Source: Bacteroidales bacterium
Lineage (GTDB): Bacteria; Bacteroidota; Bacteroidia; Bacteroidales; UBA1715
Assembly: GCA_017618935.1 (NCBI GenBank)
Contig: JAFZTG010000007.1
Coordinates: forward strand, 1 to 27,772
Direction: 5' to 3'
Length of the DNA stretch: 27,772 bases
The notes under the pieces are model-generated. The model made no database searches and was not told the origin of the DNA. It saw only the letters and a list, made by a program, of their open reading frames with translations. Every line of letters starts with the position of its first letter. Positions within the stretch are counted from its first letter, which is position 1. Below are positions 15,968-24,590 of the stretch, piece after piece. Position numbers and translations under genes: made by a program.

Positions 15968-15998
15968 TTTGTCGTTTCTCAAGAAATCTCTATTTTTG
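15968..15998 (+). promoter_or_regulatory. Bacteroidetes-type promoter of the SrfB-like operon
   Basis: TTTG (15968-15971), a 19-bp spacer and TATTTTTG (15991-15998) fit the Bacteroidetes sigma-ABfr consensus (TTTG, about 19 bp, TAnnTTTG). Transcription would begin near 16005, about 26 bp before ATG 16031, which excludes the longer frame from TTG 15893. This is the best promoter match in the window. Confidence 0.75.
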
Positions 15999-16030
15999 GA
16001 AATCTTACAAATTTGTATAAAAAGAGACGT

Positions 16031-18823
16031 ATGAACGCAGTTACATTGATAGCAAACACGGGAGTTCAAACGATGTCCTTCCGCGTGAGCCTCAAAAAAC
16101 GGGATGGATTTTGCAAATATTTTTACGAATGGAAAAATCCTATAAACGACAAATGGTATCTTGATGCCGTGTATCGTTTGGAAGAACAAAATGGCGACGA
16201 TGTCAAAGTTGCATACTATTATTTGCGTCCGTTGGTTGAAAACGGATGGTTCGCCCCGGGGCAGCCTATCTCAATGAGTTTGTTGAAACAAAATGGCATT
16301 AAGCCAATCTACGTGGAAGGCGAAAATCAGGAGAATGGACATATTGTTACAATAGATTTTGATGGCATTACCGATTTGGTTTCTCATTTTGAAAACATTT
16401 GGTTGCCATTGCCTTATTTCTATCAGCGAAGAAAACAAAATGGCAACGTGCTTTTCAGAACATTCGGCCCGTTGAACTGGAGTCGTTGTAAATTGATTCC
16501 TCGCGAATCAACTGCCGACCATCGTGAATACGATGTGACGGTGGCTTTTGATACTCGTGCCTTGGATAAGGAGTCGGTGAGTGTGGTGGAAGAACAAAAT
16601 CACGAGTTCCCGCTCTTTGCCGATAGTTCGGTTTCATCATTGGAATTCGGCTTGTGTCAAAATGAGTTGTTCTTGTTGGATTATGTGTCTTCACAACTGA
16701 ATTGCTCGTATATCTATGAGTATCTATTACATATACTTCATCCCGAAACAGCCGATGTGAATGAGTTGGATAGTGAATCTCATCGCTATTCGTTTGTGAC
16801 GACGTATTTGTTTTTGATAGATTTGTTGTTGGCCGAAGATGTGTTGCCAACCGTAAAATTGATTAAGAACACTTCTGATGACGCCCGTCCTGTCGATATG
16901 GTCGTTTCTGTTTCGGCAGATTCGGCAACGGCGTTGGTGATGGAAGATGAGGATTTCAATACGATTTGTCCCGTTCGAACATCGTTTGGGGCAGATAATC
17001 AGAAATATAGTTTTGATTTGAACGATATTGACATGACGGCCGATTATGGTTCGTTTGGTGCAAAAAGAAGTGAACAATTCAAAACAGTGTCGAACAATTT
17101 TACGTCATCGCACACTTCACAATGTGCACAATCGTTGGCAAATTTGTTCTTGACTGCTTCAAAACAAATCAATGGCGATGCGTTTCGGCAACAGGGCGAC
17201 AAAGAATTTGAAGGCGTGCCTCGCTATTTGCGGAATGTGATTTTCACAACGCCGTCGGCTTTGCTGAAAGTGGATCGAACGGCTTTGCTGAACAATGCCA
17301 AAGATGCAAAAGCATTGTTTGAGAAACAAACGGGAAATTCAAACCTTGCCATTTTACCACAACTTAGTCCTAATGCTGATGAAAAATCGTGGAATTATGA
17401 CGAAAGTACGTGCATTCAGATGGTGTATCTCTACAGTGAGCTGGGCTTCAAATATAAAGAGTGTGTTTCAGAATTCTTCAAACTCTATCAATTGTCAGAC
17501 CGCCCATTGACGATTGGCTCCGTCAATATTGACGATGCGACGGTTGACATGCTTGTGAACGAATACTCATTTACTAATGAAAACGACACTTTGGAATTGC
17601 AACCGAAGCCCTTGTTTTATGACACGTTTCAGCAAGCAAGCAATAGTATGCTGAAAGGACTGATTCAGGCGTTATTGGACAATGAGAAATGTCCGCTTCG
17701 CAAGAAAATAGGTGGAAATAAGGAGGTATATCAAAAATTCTTGCACGATTTCTTCGGCGAAAGCAATGAACAAATAGCACAATTACAAACGGATTTCACC
17801 AAACAGTATCTTATCCCGATAGCTTCGTATTATATTGATTTACTGCAAAATAATAGTTGCAATTGTACGATAAGTTATGCCGATGTGTTTGCCACGAAAA
17901 ATGTAAGTCAGGACGTGGTTGAGGGTTTCAAATCGTACGTGAAGAACTGGCTTGCTGAAAAAGGCGAGAAGTCAGCGACGATAGATATAACAAAACTGGA
18001 ATGGAATTACGATTCAAAACAAGTTGCCTCAATTGTACGAAAAGAGTTTGAACCGTTGTTGAAGAAAATTGCAACGATTTTCCACGCTTTTGCGTGCGAT
18101 GTGATTTTGCTCAACGGAAAAGCTGCTCATCTGCAACCTGTTCGTGAGATTTTCTTGAAATATTACGCCGTTTCGCCCGACCGACTTATCACTATGGGTG
18201 ATTATTTTGCGGGAACGTGGTACCCGTTTGCTCAAAGCACCGGCTACATAAACGACACAAAAACCGTCGTTCCTGTTGGCGCATTGTTAATGATGCGTTT
18301 GGCGAAATCAGATTCGGGAATCCGTGTGAACCAAGAAGCGTTGAAAGACATTGATTCTTTCAAATCGGTACAGTTCGTCGAGGAATCTCGTTCGCGTTTA
18401 CGTGTAAATTATGCGTTTACCCCAGACCAGAAACAGGCGAAAATTCTTGCGTCTTCGTTCCCTATTACGTTGAAGGCCAAACAAATGGATGCGGATTTAT
18501 ATCCTGAAAAAGCATTCTATGTGATTGACGTTAATCGTGCCAAGGTTGCCGAAAAACTTCGTTTGCAGGCAAGAATAAATCGTGAGGATGTTCCATCTGA
18601 TGAGGTTTTGGAAGAAGAGACAAAGAAATTTGTGCAATCTATGCAGGAACGAATGCCTCTCACGATTACAATTAGTCGAAGAAGTTCCGATAAGGAAGTG
18701 TTGCTGGCAGGAACGGTGACAGATAAAGATGGTGTCAATGTAGATGACCACAATATAGAAATCCAGATGAAACAATGCGATGCAAATCAAAACTGGAAAG
18801 AAACGGGTGTCTATGAATTTTAA
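16031..18823 (+). CDS. SrfB-like (virulence factor SrfB family) protein
   Basis: This is a 930-residue cytoplasmic protein without signal or membrane segments. The opening 'VTLIANTGVQTMSFRVSL' and the late block 'LLNGKAAHLQPVREIF...PDRLITMGDYFAGTWYPF...TKTVVPVGALL' (about 693-753) match the SrfB family (PF07520), known from the Salmonella SsrB-regulated srfABC locus. The family has an actin/Hsp70-like layout. The places where phosphate-binding loops are expected read 'DMVVSVSADSATALV' (289-303) and 'IGSVNIDDATVDML' (495-508), where an active member would have DxG and DxGGGT. These look degraded, so ATP hydrolysis is doubtful. It is the first gene of a seven-gene operon, and the next ATG follows after 3 bp. 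The Salmonella role is itself poorly understood. Family call good; mechanism inferred. Confidence 0.8.
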   Translation: MNAVTLIANTGVQTMSFRVSLKKRDGFCKYFYEWKNPINDKWYLDAVYRLEEQNGDDVKVAYYYLRPLVENGWFAPGQPISMSLLKQNGIKPIYVEGENQENGHIVTIDFDGITDLVSHFENIWLPLPYFYQRRKQNGNVLFRTFGPLNWSRCKLIPRESTADHREYDVTVAFDTRALDKESVSVVEEQNHEFPLFADSSVSSLEFGLCQNELFLLDYVSSQLNCSYIYEYLLHILHPETADVNELDSESHRYSFVTTYLFLIDLLLAEDVLPTVKLIKNTSDDARPVDMVVSVSADSATALVMEDEDFNTICPVRTSFGADNQKYSFDLNDIDMTADYGSFGAKRSEQFKTVSNNFTSSHTSQCAQSLANLFLTASKQINGDAFRQQGDKEFEGVPRYLRNVIFTTPSALLKVDRTALLNNAKDAKALFEKQTGNSNLAILPQLSPNADEKSWNYDESTCIQMVYLYSELGFKYKECVSEFFKLYQLSDRPLTIGSVNIDDATVDMLVNEYSFTNENDTLELQPKPLFYDTFQQASNSMLKGLIQALLDNEKCPLRKKIGGNKEVYQKFLHDFFGESNEQIAQLQTDFTKQYLIPIASYYIDLLQNNSCNCTISYADVFATKNVSQDVVEGFKSYVKNWLAEKGEKSATIDITKLEWNYDSKQVASIVRKEFEPLLKKIATIFHAFACDVILLNGKAAHLQPVREIFLKYYAVSPDRLITMGDYFAGTWYPFAQSTGYINDTKTVVPVGALLMMRLAKSDSGIRVNQEALKDIDSFKSVQFVEESRSRLRVNYAFTPDQKQAKILASSFPITLKAKQMDADLYPEKAFYVIDVNRAKVAEKLRLQARINREDVPSDEVLEEETKKFVQSMQERMPLTITISRRSSDKEVLLAGTVTDKDGVNVDDHNIEIQMKQCDANQNWKETGVYEF

Positions 18824-18826
18824 TTT

Positions 18827-20185
18827 ATGGCAATGAAAATACAGAATATACAAGAAACGATTCAATTGATTGATGAAGCAATAGCTTGGTCAGAAGAGAA
18901 AAATGTCCGTACATTTCCCAAAGAGGTGTTCAAGGCATATCGTCGGAAATTTGCGAAAATCAATGAAGTGGCTCCCGAAAATAAGGCAAAATCCGCTTCA
19001 AAAGCGGTTGCACGTGACGTGGTTTCGCAATTGTCGGTGTTCGACATTGTATTGTCGTTAATTGATGCGTACTACGACGGAATCAGCATTAAGGACACAG
19101 CCATTTCTTATGCAACTATAAACCAGCGTCTGCCAGAGATTTTGCCACAAGTTAAGAAAAGCAAAGTGGTGCAAAATTATATTACCGAGGACGATATTAT
19201 TGAGTTGGGTGAATATCTGCAAACGGTCATTGGTGTAAAGGCGGCAAATTGCTATCAGTCAGATTTTTGTAAGATTTTGGCTCCGGCTATCGCCTATGTG
19301 CCGGCAACTGCATGGAGTTCGGTCTTGTCATTCTTGTGGAACGACAATGCCAATGTCACCAAGGTGTTCGAATCATTGTTGGAACGCTGTGGATTGCTGG
19401 AACAAAAAGCCGACGGTCCAATGACAACCGATGCCGAGTTGAAACAAATGCAAGATGAACTCAATCTCATTTTGCAAGTGTATAAGTCGCCAAAATCAAA
19501 AGAATATATCCAGAAGGTGGTGAGCGATATTCAGGCATTGCTTGACCGAGATATTGAGAACAATCAGGAGTTGTTTGGTAAAATTCAAGATTGCCTGATG
19601 ATAAAATCCGACGCTGTTCGGAAAATCATGTATCAGGCATACGAGGAACAGGCAGAAATGCCTTCTGATGTGCTCACGGCGAGAATTGTCGATTATTGGA
19701 TGCAATATATCAACAATCATGTGAAGGAACTGAACACTATGCTTCCTCATGCCGAAGAAGTGGTGTATGCGCTACTGACGATATTCCAGAATAGCACGAC
19801 GGAGCAAACGTTGGTCGAGGGTGTGACACAATATCAGGATTCATATGGCATTTCGGCTTCGGAATATGCAGTGGCTGATTATATGACGTTTGAACTGAAT
19901 CGCTTTGTCACTACGTATGGTCGTACCACGATGGATTACGATGTGTTGCAAGATGTACAGGCGTTGGCGGAAAAATGTAAGTTGAAGATTGCCGACGTGT
20001 CGCCACTGGCTATCAATAGCAAACCGCAACGACAAGATGCGAAACAAGCGTTGGAGGTTCTTGAAAAATCGGCAGAAATTGAACAGGCCGATATGGTTAC
20101 TATTATGAATATGTCGTTGTGGGACAGCTTCCCGAAATGGATAAATTTTATTACGATCGGATTATTGGCAATCGCAAATAAGTAA
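18827..20185 (+). CDS. all-helical protein of the SrfB-like operon
   Basis: This is a 452-residue protein I do not recognise. It is predicted almost entirely alpha-helical, with no signal peptide and no strong transmembrane segment, apart from a hydrophobic C-terminal stretch ('FPKWINFITIGLLAIANK') that could sit on or in the inner membrane. The N-terminal 100 residues contain Lys/Ala-rich helices ('ENKAKSASKAVARDVVSQL'). It starts 3 bp after the SrfB-like stop and ends 4 bp before the next ATG, so translation is probably coupled. A second ATG two codons in (MAMK) is equally possible. By position it could be the counterpart of SrfA, but I see no sequence evidence for that. Confidence 0.75.
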   Translation: MAMKIQNIQETIQLIDEAIAWSEEKNVRTFPKEVFKAYRRKFAKINEVAPENKAKSASKAVARDVVSQLSVFDIVLSLIDAYYDGISIKDTAISYATINQRLPEILPQVKKSKVVQNYITEDDIIELGEYLQTVIGVKAANCYQSDFCKILAPAIAYVPATAWSSVLSFLWNDNANVTKVFESLLERCGLLEQKADGPMTTDAELKQMQDELNLILQVYKSPKSKEYIQKVVSDIQALLDRDIENNQELFGKIQDCLMIKSDAVRKIMYQAYEEQAEMPSDVLTARIVDYWMQYINNHVKELNTMLPHAEEVVYALLTIFQNSTTEQTLVEGVTQYQDSYGISASEYAVADYMTFELNRFVTTYGRTTMDYDVLQDVQALAEKCKLKIADVSPLAINSKPQRQDAKQALEVLEKSAEIEQADMVTIMNMSLWDSFPKWINFITIGLLAIANK

Positions 20186-20189
20186 AAAA

Positions 20190-21149
20190 ATGAACGAGAA
20201 ATTACAATTTAGTTGGGGTCATATATTTGCCTTCTTGGCAATGATAATGATTTCATACCTTACCTATACGGGAGCGGCATATTTATACGACACAAACTTG
20301 ACGGTTTCTGCTCTCTGGGCAATCGGAACCTTTTTCGTGCTCTTTGTCGTTTTCGTGGGAACACAACAGTTAAAGGCAACCGAACAAAACTTCTCACGCA
20401 ATATCTTGTTGGAACGAATCGGTGTTGTGCTGTCGGTTGTCGTGTTTCTTCTTATGATAAGCATTTCACCGTTCAAACATTTTTGGACGGTTTATGGAAA
20501 TCGCTCGGAAATCACTTCTGAGTTTGCCTTCGCCATTGATTCGTCAAAAAGTATCTTTGAAAATTATGACGCTTATGTCGATGCTCGTGTAAATCAAGTG
20601 CTTGCAAGCAAAAATGAAGATAAGGAAACTATGGCTGAGTTGCTCAAAATGCAGTTACGGCCAACGGTGATTGAAGAAAATGGCACCTTTGATTATGAAA
20701 CAAAAGAACAGGAAATTCTTGCATGGATTGATGCCGCAAAGGAATCAAGCGTGTGGAATGTGTTTATGTTAGGTAACTTGACCGAAATTCAGGAAGGTGT
20801 GGAAAGTTGGAAAACAACGCTGGAATCGTGGACGGAAAAAAGTTTCTACGACGGCGATATGGCTCCCTATCAATCTGAATTTGATATTGTTACAAGTTTC
20901 AATGCTTTGAAACAAAAATATACGGAAACGAAGATTTTTCAGTGGAGAGCCGTTCTTTGGGCGCTTGTGGGTTATTTCTTCTTGGCCTTGCCGTGGCTCT
21001 TGCAACGTCGTCCGGTGAAAAATCCGTATGGCTTGCTCGGCAAAAAAGAATGGACAGAAGAATATGAGGAAGAAAATGAGGATTCGTCAGAAACCGAAAT
21101 AGAACAAACTATCGTTGAGGTTGACGACGATGACAGATTTGAGATATAA
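20190..21149 (+). CDS. four-helix inner-membrane protein with acidic tail
   Basis: This is a 319-residue protein. Hydrophobic segments lie at about 10-30, 38-56, 77-95 and 243-265. A positively charged loop ('QQLKATEQNFSRNILLER') between segments 2 and 3 and 'QRRPVKNPYGLLGKKEW' after segment 4 place those sides, and both termini, in the cytoplasm. Residues about 96-242 then form a helical extracytoplasmic domain. The C-terminal 35 residues are strongly acidic ('EEYEEENEDSSETEIEQT', then 'VEVDDDDRF'), a likely docking tail for a cytoplasmic partner such as the basic-ended GTPase encoded next. No family recognised. It fits an inner-membrane scaffold in a multi-component envelope system; that role is inference. 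Confidence 0.75.
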   Translation: MNEKLQFSWGHIFAFLAMIMISYLTYTGAAYLYDTNLTVSALWAIGTFFVLFVVFVGTQQLKATEQNFSRNILLERIGVVLSVVVFLLMISISPFKHFWTVYGNRSEITSEFAFAIDSSKSIFENYDAYVDARVNQVLASKNEDKETMAELLKMQLRPTVIEENGTFDYETKEQEILAWIDAAKESSVWNVFMLGNLTEIQEGVESWKTTLESWTEKSFYDGDMAPYQSEFDIVTSFNALKQKYTETKIFQWRAVLWALVGYFFLALPWLLQRRPVKNPYGLLGKKEWTEEYEEENEDSSETEIEQTIVEVDDDDRFEI

Positions 21150-21174
21150 TGTGTAATTGATAGAATAAAAAGAT

Positions 21175-22839
21175 ATGCCAACAAAGGAAGAAATTTTTGA
21201 CAACATCAGTGATTATCCTGCCGAACAGATTGCGGGATTTATTACGTCAGGAATTGTGACGTTTGATGAATTGTGTGAATTCAAGAATACTGGTGGTGAT
21301 TTCGGTAACGAATTGCGCGAAGCGGTGAAACAACTTGTTGCCGGAATGGAACTAAAAGACTGGGCAAAAGCCGAAAAAGGTAATTCCGAGGAAAGTTATT
21401 CGGAATACATCGAGAAATATCCTTCGGGCGACCATCGTGTGGAAGCCACTATTCGTATTGGTAAAATGCGTGCCGCAAAAGCCGAAGAAATGTTTTGGAA
21501 CTCGTTGGACAAGACGAGTGTCGAAGCCGTTCAACGTTATATAAATGATTATCCGAGCGGGAAATACACGACACAGGCGAAAAAATTGCTGAAAGCGTTT
21601 GAACGACGTGCTCAATTTGACTTGCACGAATATCGCAACGAACTTCGTATGATGAAGGAAAATGAACATTTTGCGGAATTGGAATCAAAAGTAAATGAAG
21701 GATATATTACGAAGGATGAAATATTGAAACTAATTACCGAAGACCACAACCTGTTTAATACCGATTGTATCAACGACTTGCTGGATCATGGTTATATTAC
21801 GTATGACGACTTGATTCAAAAGGCGCAGATACGCGAACCTTTCATTCACTCTTTGCAAAAAAATCTGAGCAATATCGATATCCCTTCTGTTGATTGTGAT
21901 GCAGTTGAACAGATAGAAAAAACTTCGACCGAAATTTATTTCTGGGGTGTCAAGAACTCTGGAAAATCGTGTGCAATCGGTTCCATACTCAATACGGCTC
22001 GCAGAATGGGCTACGGAATTACAAACAAAAAAGGGCAGGGTGTCGCATATTTTGACGCATTGTCGGATTTGTTCAATCAGCACGATTCGCGTCCGACTTC
22101 GGTTTTGCCGAATGGTACGCCTACCGATAGTTTTGCCGAGATGGGATTTGATATGACGATGGCAAACGGACGCTATTACCCGTTGACGTTTGTTGACCTT
22201 GCTGGCGAGTTGCTCACTGCAATTTATGCCGAAGCTCACAACGTCGTGTTGGACGATCCTGCTTACGACAAGGCTGCAAAGGCATTCCGTAGAATTTTGT
22301 TGGAAAATCATAAGGAGGGTAATCGAAAAATCCATTTCTTCGTGATTGAATATGGCGCCGCCGGTAAAAAGATAAAAATCGGAAACGATATAGAGTTGGG
22401 ACAGGATGCCCTATTGGAGAATGTGATTGACATTCTGAACGTGGAAGACCCGATGGAAAATCCGTTCAAACGTGACACCGATGCCGTGTACGTGGTGCTT
22501 ACCAAAGCCGACAGAATAAAGGCAACTTCTGCAGCCGAACGTAAGGAGAAGGCAAATGCTTATGTACTTGAACATTATAAAGGTCTTGTTACTGCCATCC
22601 GAAACGTTTGTCGCGAATGTGAACTGAACGGTTATGTGAAGCCAATCGCGGGCGCCGAAGAAGTGAAACCGAAGATTTTGGTACTTCCATTCTCTATTGG
22701 CGACGTTTGTTTCAAAAGTTATTGCGAATTGAAGGAAGAAGGTCCTGCCAAGGTTTTGAACGAAATAACTTCACGGGCAACGTCGGAAGAAGACGACAAA
22801 AGTTTCTTTGTAAAACTTAAAAAGAATTTTAGGAAATGA
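21175..22839 (+). CDS. P-loop GTPase with repeat-bearing N-terminus
   Basis: This is a 554-residue cytoplasmic protein. The GTPase domain (about 250-520) has G1 'GVKNSGKS' (258-265), G3 'DLAG' (341-344) and G4 'TKAD' (443-446), so it is a TRAFAC-like GTPase. The order and the 'FWGVKNSGKS' strand resemble GTPases in predicted bacterial conflict operons and, loosely, SrfC of the srfABC locus. The N-terminal 230 residues carry two 'YxxxYPSGxxxxxA' TPR-like motifs (75-90, 120-135) and three short 'G[IY][IV]Tx[DE][DE][LI]' motifs (26-33, 176-183, 206-213). The C-terminus is basic ('FFVKLKKNFRK'). Its stop overlaps the next start (ATGA). Likely the nucleotide-driven switch of the operon; its substrate and partners are unknown. 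Confidence 0.82.
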   Translation: MPTKEEIFDNISDYPAEQIAGFITSGIVTFDELCEFKNTGGDFGNELREAVKQLVAGMELKDWAKAEKGNSEESYSEYIEKYPSGDHRVEATIRIGKMRAAKAEEMFWNSLDKTSVEAVQRYINDYPSGKYTTQAKKLLKAFERRAQFDLHEYRNELRMMKENEHFAELESKVNEGYITKDEILKLITEDHNLFNTDCINDLLDHGYITYDDLIQKAQIREPFIHSLQKNLSNIDIPSVDCDAVEQIEKTSTEIYFWGVKNSGKSCAIGSILNTARRMGYGITNKKGQGVAYFDALSDLFNQHDSRPTSVLPNGTPTDSFAEMGFDMTMANGRYYPLTFVDLAGELLTAIYAEAHNVVLDDPAYDKAAKAFRRILLENHKEGNRKIHFFVIEYGAAGKKIKIGNDIELGQDALLENVIDILNVEDPMENPFKRDTDAVYVVLTKADRIKATSAAERKEKANAYVLEHYKGLVTAIRNVCRECELNGYVKPIAGAEEVKPKILVLPFSIGDVCFKSYCELKEEGPAKVLNEITSRATSEEDDKSFFVKLKKNFRK

Positions 22840-24575
22840 AGCAAATAGCTGTTTGTGTAAAAGAGACGAATGACGGCTATAGTAGCGATTTCCTCTATAA
22901 GTCAAGTTATTTCGTAAGCGAAGGTGTCGTTACCGATATTCGTCTTTCGTGGATTAGTAACGTTCTTGATACTTCTACGAATGAGTTGCGTGAGCAATTG
23001 AAGGAAACGACGCCGCTCCGTTTTATAAAGTTTACCAAAGATTTCTTCTATCTGGTAATCTTAAAAATGGGACAAACTTCGCGATGGAACGATAATGTGG
23101 CCGTGTACTGCCAAGTTCCGTTGGGCGTGTGTCCTACGGCAACAGAGTGGGACACGCTGATTCAGGCAATTGATGACGTGCTCGAAAAGAAAGAATTGTT
23201 GGCAAAACCCGAGTCGTGGACGTTCTTGGATTCTTTGCTTCAAAAAAATTATGAGTGCGAAGATGTCTTTGTGGAATATGCCGAAGGTGCAAAACCATAC
23301 GCCTGTCGCTATCTGTCGCGATTAAATTCTCTTTCGCAGTTCTTGCTGAATTATTATCAACCAGGCTATCAGAACTATGAGGCAGTTGTGCTGATTAGTG
23401 AAAATCAGAAACAGACAGTTCTCTGCAAACCTTCTGTCGTTGATTTGACCAAGGAGGCACTGAAGGAAATGGCTGTCTTTTCCGCTCCCCAAAATACCGA
23501 TGGTTGGTTGGCTTATACGGCGAACGACACATTGCTCGACAAACCTATTATGGTGGCTAAGTCGGAACCGTTGACCATATATTGGAAGAAACCTGGGTGT
23601 AGAACGATATCAAAAACGGGTGGGGCGACGAACCCTGCCTCGTTCCAAGTCAATCAGGATGACTGCAAGATGGTGATTTCCAAGAAACAGTTCAAGATAA
23701 CCGACGACAACGGTCATTCCGTGCCAAGTTTCAAAATGACTATTGACGGTACGGGGTGCAGAAACGGCGAGATAGAACTTCCCGTAGGGTATTCAATCCC
23801 AAATGCCGCCATACGAATCGCCTTGCAAGGTGTTATTCTGAAAGCGGATAAGAAAATTTTCACGCATAAGATTCTGTTTGCCGTTTTGGGTTTGATTCTT
23901 GGTTTGGCAATCGGTCTAATCATCGGATTCTCAAGAACGCCAAGCGTCGTGTATGTGCCTGCTGAACCAGTTGTAGAGCCATTTAGCTGTGAGAAATATT
24001 TCAAGACAAACACCGAAGTGTGGAGCAAGGCATCAATTGATAGTTGCGAAGACTTACACGGAGTGTTCGAATTACTGGTTTCATACGATTTTGAGGGATT
24101 ACAGACGAAGAAATCGGTAATGACGAAATACGAGGGAATGAAAGATTTGGTTCCTGTCATTGCAAAAGCTGCTGAACTGGGCTTGCACGTAGATTCGTCG
24201 GGTGCAGTTACGTCAAAAATATTGAAACCAGCTCGCTTCAAAGAACGCATACTGACTGCTTATTTGGAAACATTCGACGTATGGAAGAAGGAAGACTTGG
24301 ATGTGTTCGATGCAGATTTGTTCAATGCGTTGTATCACTATACGGGTGATGTCGTAAAGAATTATAATGTGGATGGCAGAACGAAAATCAAGACAATCTG
24401 CGAACAAGGATTTAAGTTCGGAAACACCTATCCCGACTTGTATTCCAATAGCAAGGAAATTACATTTCAAAACTATATGACAACATTCAAGGCTATGCCG
24501 ACTTCAAAGAAGGAAACTCCCGTGAAAAAGGTAGAAAAGCCCGTCAAGAGTGCTGCTCAAGGTGCTGATGATTAA
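22836..24575 (+). CDS. single-pass inner-membrane protein with large cytoplasmic domain
   Basis: This is a 579-residue protein. Residues 1-345 are soluble and mixed alpha/beta, then one transmembrane helix with a glycine-zipper pattern ('ILFAVLGLILGLAIGLIIGF', about 346-365), then a roughly 210-residue helical domain, ending in a Lys/Pro/Ala tail. Lys and His before the helix and the polar Ser-Arg-Thr-Pro after it put the N-terminus in the cytoplasm and the C-terminus in the periplasm. It overlaps the GTPase gene by 4 bp (ATGA), so the two are made together and the cytoplasmic part is a plausible GTPase partner. I do not recognise a family. The zipper pattern suggests helix packing or oligomerisation in the membrane. 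Confidence 0.75.
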   Translation: MKQIAVCVKETNDGYSSDFLYKSSYFVSEGVVTDIRLSWISNVLDTSTNELREQLKETTPLRFIKFTKDFFYLVILKMGQTSRWNDNVAVYCQVPLGVCPTATEWDTLIQAIDDVLEKKELLAKPESWTFLDSLLQKNYECEDVFVEYAEGAKPYACRYLSRLNSLSQFLLNYYQPGYQNYEAVVLISENQKQTVLCKPSVVDLTKEALKEMAVFSAPQNTDGWLAYTANDTLLDKPIMVAKSEPLTIYWKKPGCRTISKTGGATNPASFQVNQDDCKMVISKKQFKITDDNGHSVPSFKMTIDGTGCRNGEIELPVGYSIPNAAIRIALQGVILKADKKIFTHKILFAVLGLILGLAIGLIIGFSRTPSVVYVPAEPVVEPFSCEKYFKTNTEVWSKASIDSCEDLHGVFELLVSYDFEGLQTKKSVMTKYEGMKDLVPVIAKAAELGLHVDSSGAVTSKILKPARFKERILTAYLETFDVWKKEDLDVFDADLFNALYHYTGDVVKNYNVDGRTKIKTICEQGFKFGNTYPDLYSNSKEITFQNYMTTFKAMPTSKKETPVKKVEKPVKSAAQGADD

Positions 24576-24590
24576 CGAAAATGAGATTGT

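Noticed and set aside
15893..16030. Upstream extension of the SrfB-like protein from a TTG codon
   Set aside because: It would start before the promoter (15968-15998), and the family's N-terminal 'VTLIANTGVQ' begins right after ATG 16031.
21730..22335. 201-codon open frame opposite the GTPase gene
   Set aside because: It overlaps the conserved G1 region of the GTPase in antisense and has no start signals.
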